From positions 3,803,501 through 3,867,500 of the forward strand of contig CP128433.1 in assembly GCA_032615215.1 (NCBI GenBank): DNA of 64,000 bases, in the 5' to 3' direction. The translations under genes and the position numbers were made by a program. Each line of letters opens with the position of its first letter. Positions within the stretch are counted from its first letter, which is position 1. Below, in pieces: positions 45,173-54,949 of the stretch. The notes below the pieces were generated by a model. It ran no database searches. It was not told the origin of the DNA and saw nothing but the letters and a program-made list of their open reading frames with translations. Source of the DNA: Microbulbifer sp. MKSA007 (GTDB lineage: Bacteria; Pseudomonadota; Gammaproteobacteria; Pseudomonadales; Cellvibrionaceae).

Positions 45173-45952
45173 TTAGCGAACAATGCCGCGGGTGGAAGAT
45201 TGCAAAGACTCTATCCACGGCTGAATAACTGGAGATTGTTCGCGCAACTCCATCAAGGCCTGCAGCGCCTCTTGCATAGTAAGACCGCGACGATAAACGG
45301 TCTTGTAAGCTTTATTGATCAGGGCAATATCTTCTCTAGAAAAGCCCCGTCTGCGCAGCCCTTCTGAGTTAATGGTCTTTGCTTCGGCAGGGTTTCCGGC
45401 AACCATAACATAAGCAGGGACGTCTTTACCGATAGCAGCGCCCATTCCCAGGAAAGCATGCTCTCCCACAGTACAGTTCTGGTGAACCAAACTATAACCA
45501 CTCAGAATCGCCCAGTCCTTAACAACAACATGACCGGCCAAACCACAGTTATTCACCATAATAGTGTGATTGCCAACAACACTATCGTGGCCAATATGGG
45601 CATAGGCCATGATCAGGTTTTCGTCACCAATAGTGGTCTCACCTCGGTCCTGAACGGTACCACGGTGGATCGTAACCCCCTCGCGAATCACGTTATTGTC
45701 GCCAATAACGAGTGTCGTCTCTTCACCACGATACTTTTTGTCCGGGGTATCCTGCCCTACGGAAGCAAACTGGTAGATTCGGTTGTTCTTCCCCAGTTTG
45801 GTCGGCCCACTAAGCACCACATGAGAGGCAATATCACAGCCATCACCTATCTCTACGCCGGCTCCAACAATGGTGTAAGCACCAATACTCACCCCGGAAC
45901 CAATTACTGCCGTAGAGTCGACAATAGCTGTAGGGTGGATACTTGTCTGCAT
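45173..45952 (-). CDS. lpxA: UDP-N-acetylglucosamine acyltransferase
   Basis: The 259-residue protein is a left-handed beta helix of hexapeptide repeats (IHPTAIVDSTAVIGSGVSI in parts) with the catalytic histidine in NLIMAYAHIGHDSVVG (about residue 125-129). It performs the first step of lipid A synthesis, moving 3-hydroxyacyl from ACP to UDP-GlcNAc. It belongs to the skp-lpxD-fabZ-lpxA-lpxB cluster. Confidence 0.98.
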   Translation of the reverse strand: MQTSIHPTAIVDSTAVIGSGVSIGAYTIVGAGVEIGDGCDIASHVVLSGPTKLGKNNRIYQFASVGQDTPDKKYRGEETTLVIGDNNVIREGVTIHRGTVQDRGETTIGDENLIMAYAHIGHDSVVGNHTIMVNNCGLAGHVVVKDWAILSGYSLVHQNCTVGEHAFLGMGAAIGKDVPAYVMVAGNPAEAKTINSEGLRRRGFSREDIALINKAYKTVYRRGLTMQEALQALMELREQSPVIQPWIESLQSSTRGIVR

Positions 45953-46057
45953 TCTGGGATCTACTCCTCGGCATTAATCGTACTGGGTAACCTGTACCCT
46001 TAAAACAAAGGCTACCCGGAAAATCCTGAATCTAACTCTCCAGCGAGCTTTACAGAA

Positions 46058-46498
46058 TTACTGAACCTTTTTGACGGCACATAGGATATCAACAGAAGCT
46101 GCCAGCTCGCCATCAACACTGGCTTTACAAGCGAACTTCCAGATATTTCTGCGAACAGATACCGCTTCAGACTCGAGCTCAAGGCGATCACCTGGGATCA
46201 CCTGACGCTTAAAGCGCGCCTTATCAACCCCACCGAACAGATACAGATATCCATCTTCCGGTTTTTTGCCAAACGTTTTAAAGCCGAGGATTCCCGAGAC
46301 CTGGGCCAGGGCTTCAACAATCATCACTCCCGGGAAAATAGGCATTTCCGGAAAGTGGCCATTAAAAACTTCTTCATTTCCAGAAATGTTTTTATAGCCT
46401 TTTATATACTTCCCTTCTTCGAGTTCTACTACACGATCCACCAACAAAAAAGGATAACGGTGCGGCAGATACTCGCGAATTTCACGTACATCCATCAT
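46058..46498 (-). CDS. fabZ: 3-hydroxyacyl-ACP dehydratase FabZ
   Basis: The 146-residue hotdog-fold protein has YLPHRYPFLLVDRV near the start and the catalytic NGHFPEMPIFPGVMIVEALAQ with His (about 50) and Glu (about 64). It dehydrates 3-hydroxyacyl-ACP in fatty-acid elongation and competes with LpxA/LpxD for the same substrate. Two adjacent ATG codons (46498 and 46495) are both possible starts. It sits between lpxD and lpxA as usual. Confidence 0.98.
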   Translation of the reverse strand: MMDVREIREYLPHRYPFLLVDRVVELEEGKYIKGYKNISGNEEVFNGHFPEMPIFPGVMIVEALAQVSGILGFKTFGKKPEDGYLYLFGGVDKARFKRQVIPGDRLELESEAVSVRRNIWKFACKASVDGELAASVDILCAVKKVQ

Positions 46499-46576
46499 TC
46501 CAAATGCCCCCAGAAACCACTTCGGGGCGTAAAACGCCCCGAAAACAACAAAGCCAAATTAATTAATAACTAAAGT

Positions 46577-47638
46577 TCAATCGTCTGTCCCACTCTTTTG
46601 GGACAGTGCCTGAACCTGTTTTTCCAAATCTTTCAATCTGCGCGCCATTTGATCCAACTGACCAAAACGCACAGCATTACGACGCCAGGTAGAACTATCG
46701 GCAAAGGATAACGCTCCAGAGTAGCTACCAGTATCCTTTATCGACTTAGTAACAAACGTGTTACCCGACACCTGACTGCCATCTGCAATCGTTATGTGTC
46801 CGTTAATACGGCTACAGCCACCGAGAAGACAATGTTTCCCTATCTCTGCACTACCGGCAATTACGGCACACCCGGCTATGGCCGTGTAGTCACCAATCTT
46901 CACATTGTGCGCGATTTGGACCAGATTGTCGATCTTGACTCCTCGCCCAATCACCGTATCACCCAAAGCCCCACGGTCTATACAGGTATTGGCTCCAATT
47001 TCCACATCTTCGCCAATTTGCACTCCACCAAGCTGGTGAATTTTCACCCAGCTGCCTTTATTAGGCGCAAACCCGAAGCCATCGGCTCCAATAACCGTCT
47101 GGCTGTGAATAATACCGTGTGCACCGATAGAGCAGTTATGATGAAAAACAACGCCGGCATACAGGCGTGTTCCTGCACCGACTAAACTGCCCTCGCCAAC
47201 ATAGCAGTTAGCACCAACAATCGCTCCAGGCTCCAATTTTGCGTAGGCCTCGACCACAGAGCCGGGCCCCACACTGACACCAGCACCAATCTCTGCCGTG
47301 GGGTGAACTACTGCAGAGGGGTGAATACCAATAGGTGCTTCAGGAGTTGTATCGAACAGGGCTGTTGCTCGAGCAAAGGCCAAGTAGGGGTCCGCAACAC
47401 ATAAAGCCGTTACCGGGCACTCTTCAGCAAACTCTTCCGATACCAGCACTGCGGCAGCTTTGGTCGTTTTCAGAAAGCGTCGATAATTAGGGCTTGCAAG
47501 GAAAGCCAAGTGCTCTGCACCAGCATCCTGCAGTGTATTTAAACCCTGAACTTTTTGATTGGAATCTGAACCGGGCGCCAACCGCAAGTCGGCCCCCAGC
47601 TCTTGCGCCAACTGGGCAAGAGAAAAGCTATCTTTCAT
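46577..47638 (-). CDS. lpxD: UDP-3-O-acylglucosamine N-acyltransferase
   Basis: The 353-residue protein has the LpxD N-terminal uridine-binding domain (about 1-100) followed by hexapeptide repeats (GIHPSAVVHPTAEIGAGVS in parts) and the catalytic histidine region QIAHNVKIGDYTAIAG. The C-terminal helix (KDLEKQVQALSQK) is longer than in E. coli. It adds the second 3-hydroxyacyl chain of lipid A. It lies 14 bases after skp. Confidence 0.98.
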   Translation of the reverse strand: MKDSFSLAQLAQELGADLRLAPGSDSNQKVQGLNTLQDAGAEHLAFLASPNYRRFLKTTKAAAVLVSEEFAEECPVTALCVADPYLAFARATALFDTTPEAPIGIHPSAVVHPTAEIGAGVSVGPGSVVEAYAKLEPGAIVGANCYVGEGSLVGAGTRLYAGVVFHHNCSIGAHGIIHSQTVIGADGFGFAPNKGSWVKIHQLGGVQIGEDVEIGANTCIDRGALGDTVIGRGVKIDNLVQIAHNVKIGDYTAIAGCAVIAGSAEIGKHCLLGGCSRINGHITIADGSQVSGNTFVTKSIKDTGSYSGALSFADSSTWRRNAVRFGQLDQMARRLKDLEKQVQALSQKSGTDD

Positions 47639-47652
47639 ATAAGACTATCGAC

Positions 47653-48168
47653 TTACTTGGCTGCGTTCATACGCTTAACAACAGCCTCTGTCAGGTCGAC
47701 GCTGGGACTTACATAGTAGGCAGTATTGGAATCCAGCACTACGTCAAGCTTCTGCTCTTTAATCAGTGCGTCCAGGGCATCCCTGGCCTTTGGTCCCATA
47801 GAAGCCTGGATCTCTTGACCCACTTGAGCTTCCATTGCACGCAATTTTTTCACCGTTGTCTCAAAATCTGAGCGCTGGAAATTCATCTTGCGCTGGTACT
47901 CAGTCTTTTGCTCATCGGACCAGGTCACACTATTTTTCTTGGCATCTTCAGCCATTTTTTGCAGTTCAGAACGAATTGACTCGGCACTGCTCTGCAGCTT
48001 CGAATATTCAGAGCTGGTCTTCAAGGAGTTAACCTTGGTTTTCGCTGCATCTGTGCTCATGATCGCAGCTTGTAGGTTAAGTACTGCAACCTTGGTTTGC
48101 GCCAGCGCTGCGCCGGATAAGGTCATACCTGCAAGTAATACTGCAACAATTTTTACATTCTTAAGCAC
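47653..48168 (-). CDS. skp: periplasmic chaperone Skp/OmpH
   Basis: The 171-residue protein has a signal peptide (IVAVLLAGMTLSGAALA) and then KVAVLNLQAAIMSTDAAKTK, the Skp start, followed by a long coiled coil (about 45-125) that forms the tentacles of the trimer. It holds unfolded outer-membrane proteins on the way to BamA. It sits directly after bamA as in most gammaproteobacteria. Confidence 0.96.
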   Translation of the reverse strand: MLKNVKIVAVLLAGMTLSGAALAQTKVAVLNLQAAIMSTDAAKTKVNSLKTSSEYSKLQSSAESIRSELQKMAEDAKKNSVTWSDEQKTEYQRKMNFQRSDFETTVKKLRAMEAQVGQEIQASMGPKARDALDALIKEQKLDVVLDSNTAYYVSPSVDLTEAVVKRMNAAK

Positions 48169-48236
48169 GTCGGTCTCTCCAATAGATTTTATTTTAATTG
48201 CGCTGATATACGCCTAATTCATTTTATCTGACAAAT

Positions 48237-50789
48237 TTAGAAGCTGTTACCCAGAGTGAACTGGAATACTTCCACATCATCATCATCATTTTTCTTAAGA
48301 GCTTTCGCCAAGCTAAATGTCAGCGGGCCAAAACCGGTAATCCAGGTCAAGCCTATCCCCGCAGAGACATTCATCTTACCAAAGTCCACATCGTAACAGT
48401 TGATCTGGGTATCACCACAGCTGGTATCGAATACATTACCCGCGTCCACAAAGAAAGCGGTTTGTAAGGAACGCTGATCTTTAACAAAGGGCAATGGGAA
48501 GATTACCTCTGCACTGCCTTCGATCAGGATATTACCGCCAAATGGATCGGCATCATCGTAGGAGCTAACTACCAAATCGCCATCATCATCGACAAAATAA
48601 CAATACTCAGTTATCTCCCCGCCCTCAGTGGCACAGCCAAGATCCGTATAAAATTCATAAGGCGTGGAACGAGGGCCTAGAGTGTTACGCTCAAATCCGC
48701 GTACGGAGCCAAAACCACCTGCGTAAAAGTTTTCAAAGAAAGGCAATTCATCAAGATCACCAAACCCATCGCCATAGCCCAATCGGGTACGCAGGCGCAA
48801 AGTCAGACTCTTAGTTAATGGTCGGAAGTACTGTCCGGTGTAAACCAGCTTGTAATATTCGAGGTCACTACCGGGAACGGTAAATTCCAAAGAGAGATTC
48901 TGTGAGGCCCCTCGAGTCGCTAAAACTCCCCTGTTCAAGGTAGAACGAGCGTAGGATGCTGTTAAGGCAACGTTATCAAACGAGTCTCCGTAACGATCGA
49001 TAAATCCGTCAAAGGTAGTATTAAACTGACTATCGTCAATATCCATCGCAAGATCGAGGGTCTCATCTTCCGCAAGAGCTTCCAGAATCAAATCATAGTT
49101 ATCTTCTGTAATTCCCTTCCGGGCGACACCATCAATAAGGCTTGGGCTTGATGCAATCTCCTGAACAGTACCTGAGCGGGTAGATAATTCGAGGTGGTTA
49201 AAGCTCACATTAAGGCCGACACGAGATATTTCCGACATCGGGTAACCAAAACTAACTCCACCACCATAAGTCGTGGTGTTGTAGTCAGAGAGGTTGACCT
49301 CGGAGTAATCATTCTCTGTGTAGAAGACATTAAAGCCGCGGCTCACACCATCCGGTGTGAAGTAAGGGTCAAGGTAAGAGAAATTCACAGAAGTCTGGTA
49401 GGTGGAGGCATTCATCCCAATACCTACGGATTTACCGGTACCTAACCAGTTGTTCTCCTGGATATTGGCTCCCAGCACCAAGCCACTGCTCTGAGCCCAG
49501 CCTATAGTGCCGCCGATCGACCCTGAAGGCTGCTCTTCAACCGTGTATTCAACATCAATCTGATCGGATGTACCCGGTACTTCTGAGGTTTCCACCTCAA
49601 CTTCTTTGAAGTAGCCCAGGCGTTCAAGGCGGACTTTAGACTGCTCTATACGGGCAGAGGAAGCAGAAGCTGACTCCATCTGACGCATCTCGCGGCGCAA
49701 AACCTCATCTGTGGTGCGAGTATTACCTCGGAAGTTAATTCGACGAACGTAAGCCCGCTTGCCGGGGTTGATAAAGAAGGTAATTTTTACCGTTTTCTCT
49801 TCTTTATTCGGCTCAGGGATACCATTAACCTCAGCAAAGGTATAACCCTCATTCCCCAGGCGCTTGGTAATATAATCCGAGGTTGTTGTCATCCGAACCT
49901 GGGAGAAGGTCTGCCCTTCCCGTACCAGCAGCAAGCGCTTAACTTCTTCCTCTGGGACTACAGGATCACCCGCCAGGTCCACTTCACTAATGGTGTAAAC
50001 ATCGCCTTCATATACATTGACGGTGATAAATACACTCTCTTTATCGGGACTCAGGGATACCTGGGTGGAGTCAATTTTAAAATCCAGGTACCCACGATCC
50101 AGGTAGTAGGATTCGAGACGCTCCAGGTCGCCGGTCAATTTTTCGCGGGAATACTTGTCATCACTGCGCAACCACGACAACCAGCCGGTGGTTTGCAGCT
50201 CAAAAATCTCTCCAAGCTCTTCATCGGAGAACGCTTTATTGCCGACAATATTGATGTGCTTAATTGCGGCTACTGAGCCTTCATCAACAATTACGCGAAG
50301 CTCAACCTGGTTGCGCGGCAACTCTTTTACTTCAGTTTTAACACTGGCGTCATAGCGTCCCTGGCCAACATATTGACGCTGCAGCTCCTGAGCCAACCCC
50401 TCAAGGGTTGCGCGCTTGAAGATCTGCCCCTCTGAAAGGCCATTCTCCTGCATGCCTTTCAACAAGTCTTCTGTTGCAATCGCCTTGTTACCCGTAATTT
50501 CAATCTTGGAAATTGCAGGTCGCTCGCGCACAGTGATAACCAGGACACCATTCTCCTGGCCAATTTGAATATCCTCAAAGTAACCAGTGCGAAACAGCGC
50601 CCGAGTGGCACTCTGAATTTCCAGAGTCTCCACCTCATCCCCCACTCGCACAGGGAGAGCTGAGAATACGGTACCGGCAGAGACGCGCTGCAGCCCTTCC
50701 ACACGGATGTCATCAACTACAAATGACTGTGCTAAAGCACTGAGAGGCAGTGCCAGACTAAGAGAAGCCGCTTTCAGGAAATGTTTCAT
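48237..50789 (-). CDS. bamA: outer membrane protein assembly factor BamA
   Basis: The 850-residue protein has a signal peptide (1-20), five POTRA domains (about 21-425) and a 16-strand Omp85 barrel with the VRGF motif (GSVRGFERNTLGPRS, about 695) and a terminal aromatic (FTLGNSF). It inserts and folds outer-membrane proteins. Its POTRA region is strikingly similar to the adjacent shorter gene 50839-52128. The extracellular loops are rich in D/E (VDDDGDLVVSSYDDADP). Gene order rseP-(paralog)-bamA-skp is the sigma-E-type envelope operon. Confidence 0.98.
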   Translation of the reverse strand: MKHFLKAASLSLALPLSALAQSFVVDDIRVEGLQRVSAGTVFSALPVRVGDEVETLEIQSATRALFRTGYFEDIQIGQENGVLVITVRERPAISKIEITGNKAIATEDLLKGMQENGLSEGQIFKRATLEGLAQELQRQYVGQGRYDASVKTEVKELPRNQVELRVIVDEGSVAAIKHINIVGNKAFSDEELGEIFELQTTGWLSWLRSDDKYSREKLTGDLERLESYYLDRGYLDFKIDSTQVSLSPDKESVFITVNVYEGDVYTISEVDLAGDPVVPEEEVKRLLLVREGQTFSQVRMTTTSDYITKRLGNEGYTFAEVNGIPEPNKEEKTVKITFFINPGKRAYVRRINFRGNTRTTDEVLRREMRQMESASASSARIEQSKVRLERLGYFKEVEVETSEVPGTSDQIDVEYTVEEQPSGSIGGTIGWAQSSGLVLGANIQENNWLGTGKSVGIGMNASTYQTSVNFSYLDPYFTPDGVSRGFNVFYTENDYSEVNLSDYNTTTYGGGVSFGYPMSEISRVGLNVSFNHLELSTRSGTVQEIASSPSLIDGVARKGITEDNYDLILEALAEDETLDLAMDIDDSQFNTTFDGFIDRYGDSFDNVALTASYARSTLNRGVLATRGASQNLSLEFTVPGSDLEYYKLVYTGQYFRPLTKSLTLRLRTRLGYGDGFGDLDELPFFENFYAGGFGSVRGFERNTLGPRSTPYEFYTDLGCATEGGEITEYCYFVDDDGDLVVSSYDDADPFGGNILIEGSAEVIFPLPFVKDQRSLQTAFFVDAGNVFDTSCGDTQINCYDVDFGKMNVSAGIGLTWITGFGPLTFSLAKALKKNDDDDVEVFQFTLGNSF

Positions 50790-50838
50790 CTACTAATTCC
50801 AGGTGTTTTTATTCGCAATCCAGGAGTTACAGCGCCAA

Positions 50839-52128
50839 CTAGCGCCCCGCTCCCCCAGAATCAGAGGGTTGCCCCTCTACCATGTAATCAACATCGGGCC
50901 GGTCTGAGGTGCCGGACACCTTAGTTGTTTCAACTTTCACTACCTTCAAGTATCCAAGGCGCTCAAGACGCACTTTGGATTGCTCTATACGCGCAGAGGA
51001 AGCCAAAGCTGACTCCATCTGGCGCAGTTCACGCCGCAAGACTTCATCTGCGGTGCGAGTGTTCCCGCGAAAACTAATACGTCGCACATAAGTGCGCTTT
51101 CCCGGATCAATAAAGAAGGTAATTTTTACTGTACTCTCGTCTTCATTGGCCTCAGGAACACCATTCACTTCGGCAAAAGCGTAACCTTTGTTGCCCAAGC
51201 GTTTAGCAATATAGTCTGAAGTGGTCGTCACCCTCGCTTGGGAAAACCGCTGACCTTCTCGCACCAATAGCAGGCGGTTGATTTCCTCCTCCGCTACTAT
51301 CGGGTTTCCAGCAATTTCCACCTCACTAACCGTGTAAACACCACCCTCAACCACGTTAATAGTAATGAATACACTCTTCTTGTCCGGCCCTAGAGATACC
51401 TGAGCCGAATCAATCTGGAAACCAAGATATCCACGATCCAGGTAATAGGACTTTAAGCGCTCCAAATCACCAGTGAGTTTCTCACTAGAATACTTATCAT
51501 CGCTGCGCAACCAAGAGAGCCAGCCAGTAGTTTTAAGCTCAAAAATCTCTTCCAGCTCTTTATCAGAAAAGGCTCGATTTCCTACGATATTAATATGTTT
51601 TATCGCAGCAACAGCCCCTTCATCGACAGCAACCCGTAGTTCAACCTGGTTGCGTGGCAGCTCCTTGAGCTCCGCTTTAACACTGGCGCCATATCGACCC
51701 TGCGCCACGTACTGGCGTTCAAACTCCTGGGTCAACCCCCTGAGGGTCGAACGCTTTAGGATCTGGCCTTCGGCGAGACCGTATTCCTTCATCGCCTTCA
51801 GTAGATCCTCAGTGGCAATCGCCTTGTTCCCGGATATATCTATCTTTGATATAGCCGGTCGTTCTCTCACGGTAATAACAAGAACGCTGTTTTCGTGGCC
51901 AATCTGAATATCTTCAAAAAAACCAGTGCGAAACAATACTCGGGTTGCATCCTGAATCTCGCCAGGCTCAACTTCGTCGCCTACCCGAATCGGAAGCGCT
52001 GAAAAAACTGTACCTGCAGAAACCCGCTGTAACCCGTCTACTCGGATATCGCTGAGAACGAACGACTGTGCCAAAGCGCTGAGAGGCAGCACCAGGCCCA
52101 GAAAGATCGCTTTCAGCAAATACTTCAT
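50839..52128 (-). CDS. POTRA-only BamA paralog (no beta-barrel)
   Basis: The 429-residue protein keeps the signal peptide (SALAQSF cleavage region) and all five POTRA domains of the adjacent BamA, with most positions identical by eye (for example SAGTVFSALPIRVGDEVE versus SAGTVFSALPVRVGDEVE). It ends EGQPSDSGGAGR exactly where BamA enters its barrel (EEQPSGSIGGTIG). There is no stop or frameshift before that, and many nucleotide differences are silent, suggesting selection. It should be a soluble periplasmic protein able to bind BAM lipoproteins or substrates. A tandem duplication with 3' loss is the likely origin. Its function is unknown. Confidence 0.9.
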   Translation of the reverse strand: MKYLLKAIFLGLVLPLSALAQSFVLSDIRVDGLQRVSAGTVFSALPIRVGDEVEPGEIQDATRVLFRTGFFEDIQIGHENSVLVITVRERPAISKIDISGNKAIATEDLLKAMKEYGLAEGQILKRSTLRGLTQEFERQYVAQGRYGASVKAELKELPRNQVELRVAVDEGAVAAIKHINIVGNRAFSDKELEEIFELKTTGWLSWLRSDDKYSSEKLTGDLERLKSYYLDRGYLGFQIDSAQVSLGPDKKSVFITINVVEGGVYTVSEVEIAGNPIVAEEEINRLLLVREGQRFSQARVTTTSDYIAKRLGNKGYAFAEVNGVPEANEDESTVKITFFIDPGKRTYVRRISFRGNTRTADEVLRRELRQMESALASSARIEQSKVRLERLGYLKVVKVETTKVSGTSDRPDVDYMVEGQPSDSGGAGR

Positions 52129-52239
52129 ACCGCTTCCGAGTCGCTTTTACTCACAACACAATCGTGCCAAGACAAAACGTCTCACACGTATAAAAATCTC
52201 ACTCACATTATCAGCCCGGAAAAAAGCCAATCCAGGGCA

Positions 52240-53595
52240 CTACAAACGTAAAATATCGTTGTACAGAGCCAACCCCATAATGCAGAGCACCAGGGCCATG
52301 CCCACCTGTAAACCAATCACCTGCACCCTCTCTGACACAGGGGACCCCTTGATCGCCTCAATACCGTAGTAAAGGAGGTGACCACCATCGAGTACCGGGA
52401 TAGGCAACAGATTGAGTACACCAAGACTAATACTGAGCAACGCCAGCAATGACAGGAAAGACTGCCATCCCGCTTCCGCGGAAGTACCCGCCACTTTAGC
52501 AATGGTAATGGGGCCACTCAAGTTTTTGGTCGAAAGTTGACCAAATAATAGTTTCTTCAAGCTATTCAGGGTAAAGACTGTTTTATCCCAGGTCTCCTGC
52601 AAGCCCTTTACTAAAGCGCCGCCCACCCCATAGTGGTAAATCCGTACTCGATCATCGGGCCAAGTCTCTGATACCGGCTGCACTCCGACCTGCCCTATGG
52701 TTTCACCGCTGTCCAGCTTGATCTCCGCCGGTGTTACGGACACCGTCAGCGGTTCGCCTCCACGCTCGACAGTGATATCCATTGGAACACCAGCGCGGGC
52801 TCTCACATAATCGGTCCAGCTTTGAAAAGATGAAAAGTCACGGCCATCGGTCGAGACAATCTTGTCTCCAGCCTTGAGTCCAGCTGAGGCTGCCGGACTC
52901 CCCTCCACTACATTATGAAGAGTCATACTCACCGGTGGAGTCCAGAGCTGCAGTCCAATCTCCCCGAGCGGATCGGGAACTTCACGGCCGGCAAGCCAGC
53001 GATTGATATCCGCCACCATATGGTATTCGAGGTTGGAATCCGAATAGCGCACAGAGAATTCTATGGTGCCACTATCACCCAGGCGGTTTGCCAGGCGCCA
53101 ATTGAGGGCCTGCCAAGTGGGGGTAGCCTCACCATCAACAGCAACAATTTCCTGCCCGGACTCAAGGCCTGCCGACGCAGCAATACTCCCGGGCTCAACG
53201 GATTTCACAATAGGAACCGGGCCCGCTGTTCCACCGAGGAACACAGCCCAGAAAAAGACTACCGCCAAAAGAAAGTTAGCGGCAGGGCCGGCAGCGGCAA
53301 TCGCCATCCTCGCCCATACGCTCTTGCGGTTAAACGCCTGATCCAGCTCTTCAGCCGCTACAGGCCCCTCGCGCTCATCGAGCATTTTTACGTAACCACC
53401 GAGGGGGATAGCGGAAATAGTGAATTCGGTACCGTGGCGATCATAGCGGGAGATCAACCGGCGGCCGAACCCCACAGAAAAGCGCAGCACCTTAACACCA
53501 CACAGACGTGCTACAAGAAAGTGCCCAAACTCGTGGAAAGATACCAGTACACCGAGAGCCACCAAGGCCCAGATTACCGTCTGAATTAGATCCAT
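52240..53595 (-). CDS. rseP: site-2 RIP metalloprotease RseP
   Basis: The 451-residue membrane protease has HEFGH at residues 21-25 (zinc ligands and catalytic Glu), two PDZ domains (about 120-190 and 205-285) and the third ligand motif LLPIPVLDGGHLLYY (about 395). It cleaves the anti-sigma factor RseA in the sigma-E envelope-stress response and clears signal-peptide remnants. It lies upstream of the bamA-like pair and downstream of dxr. Confidence 0.97.
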   Translation of the reverse strand: MDLIQTVIWALVALGVLVSFHEFGHFLVARLCGVKVLRFSVGFGRRLISRYDRHGTEFTISAIPLGGYVKMLDEREGPVAAEELDQAFNRKSVWARMAIAAAGPAANFLLAVVFFWAVFLGGTAGPVPIVKSVEPGSIAASAGLESGQEIVAVDGEATPTWQALNWRLANRLGDSGTIEFSVRYSDSNLEYHMVADINRWLAGREVPDPLGEIGLQLWTPPVSMTLHNVVEGSPAASAGLKAGDKIVSTDGRDFSSFQSWTDYVRARAGVPMDITVERGGEPLTVSVTPAEIKLDSGETIGQVGVQPVSETWPDDRVRIYHYGVGGALVKGLQETWDKTVFTLNSLKKLLFGQLSTKNLSGPITIAKVAGTSAEAGWQSFLSLLALLSISLGVLNLLPIPVLDGGHLLYYGIEAIKGSPVSERVQVIGLQVGMALVLCIMGLALYNDILRL

Positions 53596-53655
53596 ACTCA
53601 GCTACAACTTCTTGTCATACGCAATTTAGCGGCCATTATACGCCGGGCAATGTGT

Positions 53656-54840
53656 TTAGAGGGCGGCAAGCGCCTGCTTGGCCAGTTCTCGCGCATTGAA
53701 ATCAATGGCTTCGACTGCCTCGAGTCCCGACAGTTCAACAACGGGAGCCCTATTCATCACTTTTTCTATCACCAATGCAATATCAGTAAATGCTAAACGC
53801 CCCTCCAGGAAGGCTTCTACTGCAATTTCATTCGCTGCATTTAAGACTGTTGGAGCACTTTTTCCCTCATTAACAGCCTCTCGCGCCAAACGCAGACAAG
53901 GAAAACGATTAAAATCCGGGGCCTCAAAATCCAGCCTGCCTTGCGCAATCAGATCCAAAGCTGGCACCCCTGCATCAATGCGCTGGGGAAAAGCCAGGGC
54001 ATGGGCAATAGGCGTGCGCATATCCGGATTACCCATCTGCGCCAGTAAAGAGCCATCCCGGTACTGTACCATCGAGTGAATAATACTCTGGGGGTGCACG
54101 ACTATCTCAATCTGCTCAGGGCGCGCATTAAACAAATAGCACGCTTCTATAAACTCGAGCCCTTTATTCATCATTGTGGCGGAGTCAACAGAGATCTTCC
54201 GGCCCATCGACCAATTGGGGTGTGCACAAGCTTCATCCGGCGTCACCGCCCCCAACTCATTCGCAGCCCGTGTGCGAAATGGCCCGCCCGAACCCGTAAG
54301 CAGTATTTTTTCCACGCCCGCAGCTTCGAGATCCTCACAGGGGAATGGCAAACATTGAAAGATTGCATTGTGCTCACTATCAATCGGCAACAGTTGCGCG
54401 CCACTCTTATTCAAGGCCCTCTGAAATATTGGGCCCGCCATAACAAGCGCTTCCTTGTTCGCCAGTAACACTTTCTTGCCCGCATCTACTGCCGCCAAGG
54501 TTGGGCGCAATCCCGCAGCTCCTACGATCGCCGCCATGACTGTATCGACCAGAGTATCGGAGGCAACACGACACAAACCCTCCACCCCACTTAGGACTTC
54601 CGTATCCACTTCATCGCCAAGCAGTACTCGCAACTCTTCAGCTCGCGCCTCATCGACAACAACAGCATATTGAGGCTTAAACCGCCGACACTGCTGAGCA
54701 AGATCGGCAACCCTTTCACGGGCGGTAAGGGCAAAAACAGAATATTTTTCCGGGTGTCGCGCCAACACATCCAGAGTGCTCACGCCGATCGAACCAGTGG
54801 AGCCGAGAACGGTAATTTGTTGCGGGGGAATTACTTGCAT
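53656..54840 (-). CDS. dxr: 1-deoxy-D-xylulose 5-phosphate reductoisomerase
   Basis: The 394-residue enzyme has the NADPH motif ITVLGSTGSIGVSTLDV, ANKEALVMAG and the metal-binding PIDSEHNAIFQCL. It converts DXP to MEP in isoprenoid synthesis, supplying undecaprenyl phosphate made by UppS. ATG 54840 (MQVIPPQQ) is chosen because AAAAGGG precedes it by five bases; the open frame continues to 54882 but with an unlikely leader. It follows cdsA in the conserved block. Confidence 0.97.
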   Translation of the reverse strand: MQVIPPQQITVLGSTGSIGVSTLDVLARHPEKYSVFALTARERVADLAQQCRRFKPQYAVVVDEARAEELRVLLGDEVDTEVLSGVEGLCRVASDTLVDTVMAAIVGAAGLRPTLAAVDAGKKVLLANKEALVMAGPIFQRALNKSGAQLLPIDSEHNAIFQCLPFPCEDLEAAGVEKILLTGSGGPFRTRAANELGAVTPDEACAHPNWSMGRKISVDSATMMNKGLEFIEACYLFNARPEQIEIVVHPQSIIHSMVQYRDGSLLAQMGNPDMRTPIAHALAFPQRIDAGVPALDLIAQGRLDFEAPDFNRFPCLRLAREAVNEGKSAPTVLNAANEIAVEAFLEGRLAFTDIALVIEKVMNRAPVVELSGLEAVEAIDFNARELAKQALAAL

Positions 54841-54949
54841 AGGCCCTTTTCGTACCTCTGATAGCAATATTGCTGCCACCAAACAATTGCACGCCCAGCA
54901 TTAAGCTGGGCGCTAGCGAATAAAACACAAAACTGGAGCGGAAACGCCT

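Noticed and set aside
48237..52128. Assembly duplication as explanation of the two bamA-like genes
   Set aside because: The copies differ at many scattered positions, including many silent ones, and the short copy has its own start, stop and spacer, so simple misassembly is unlikely.
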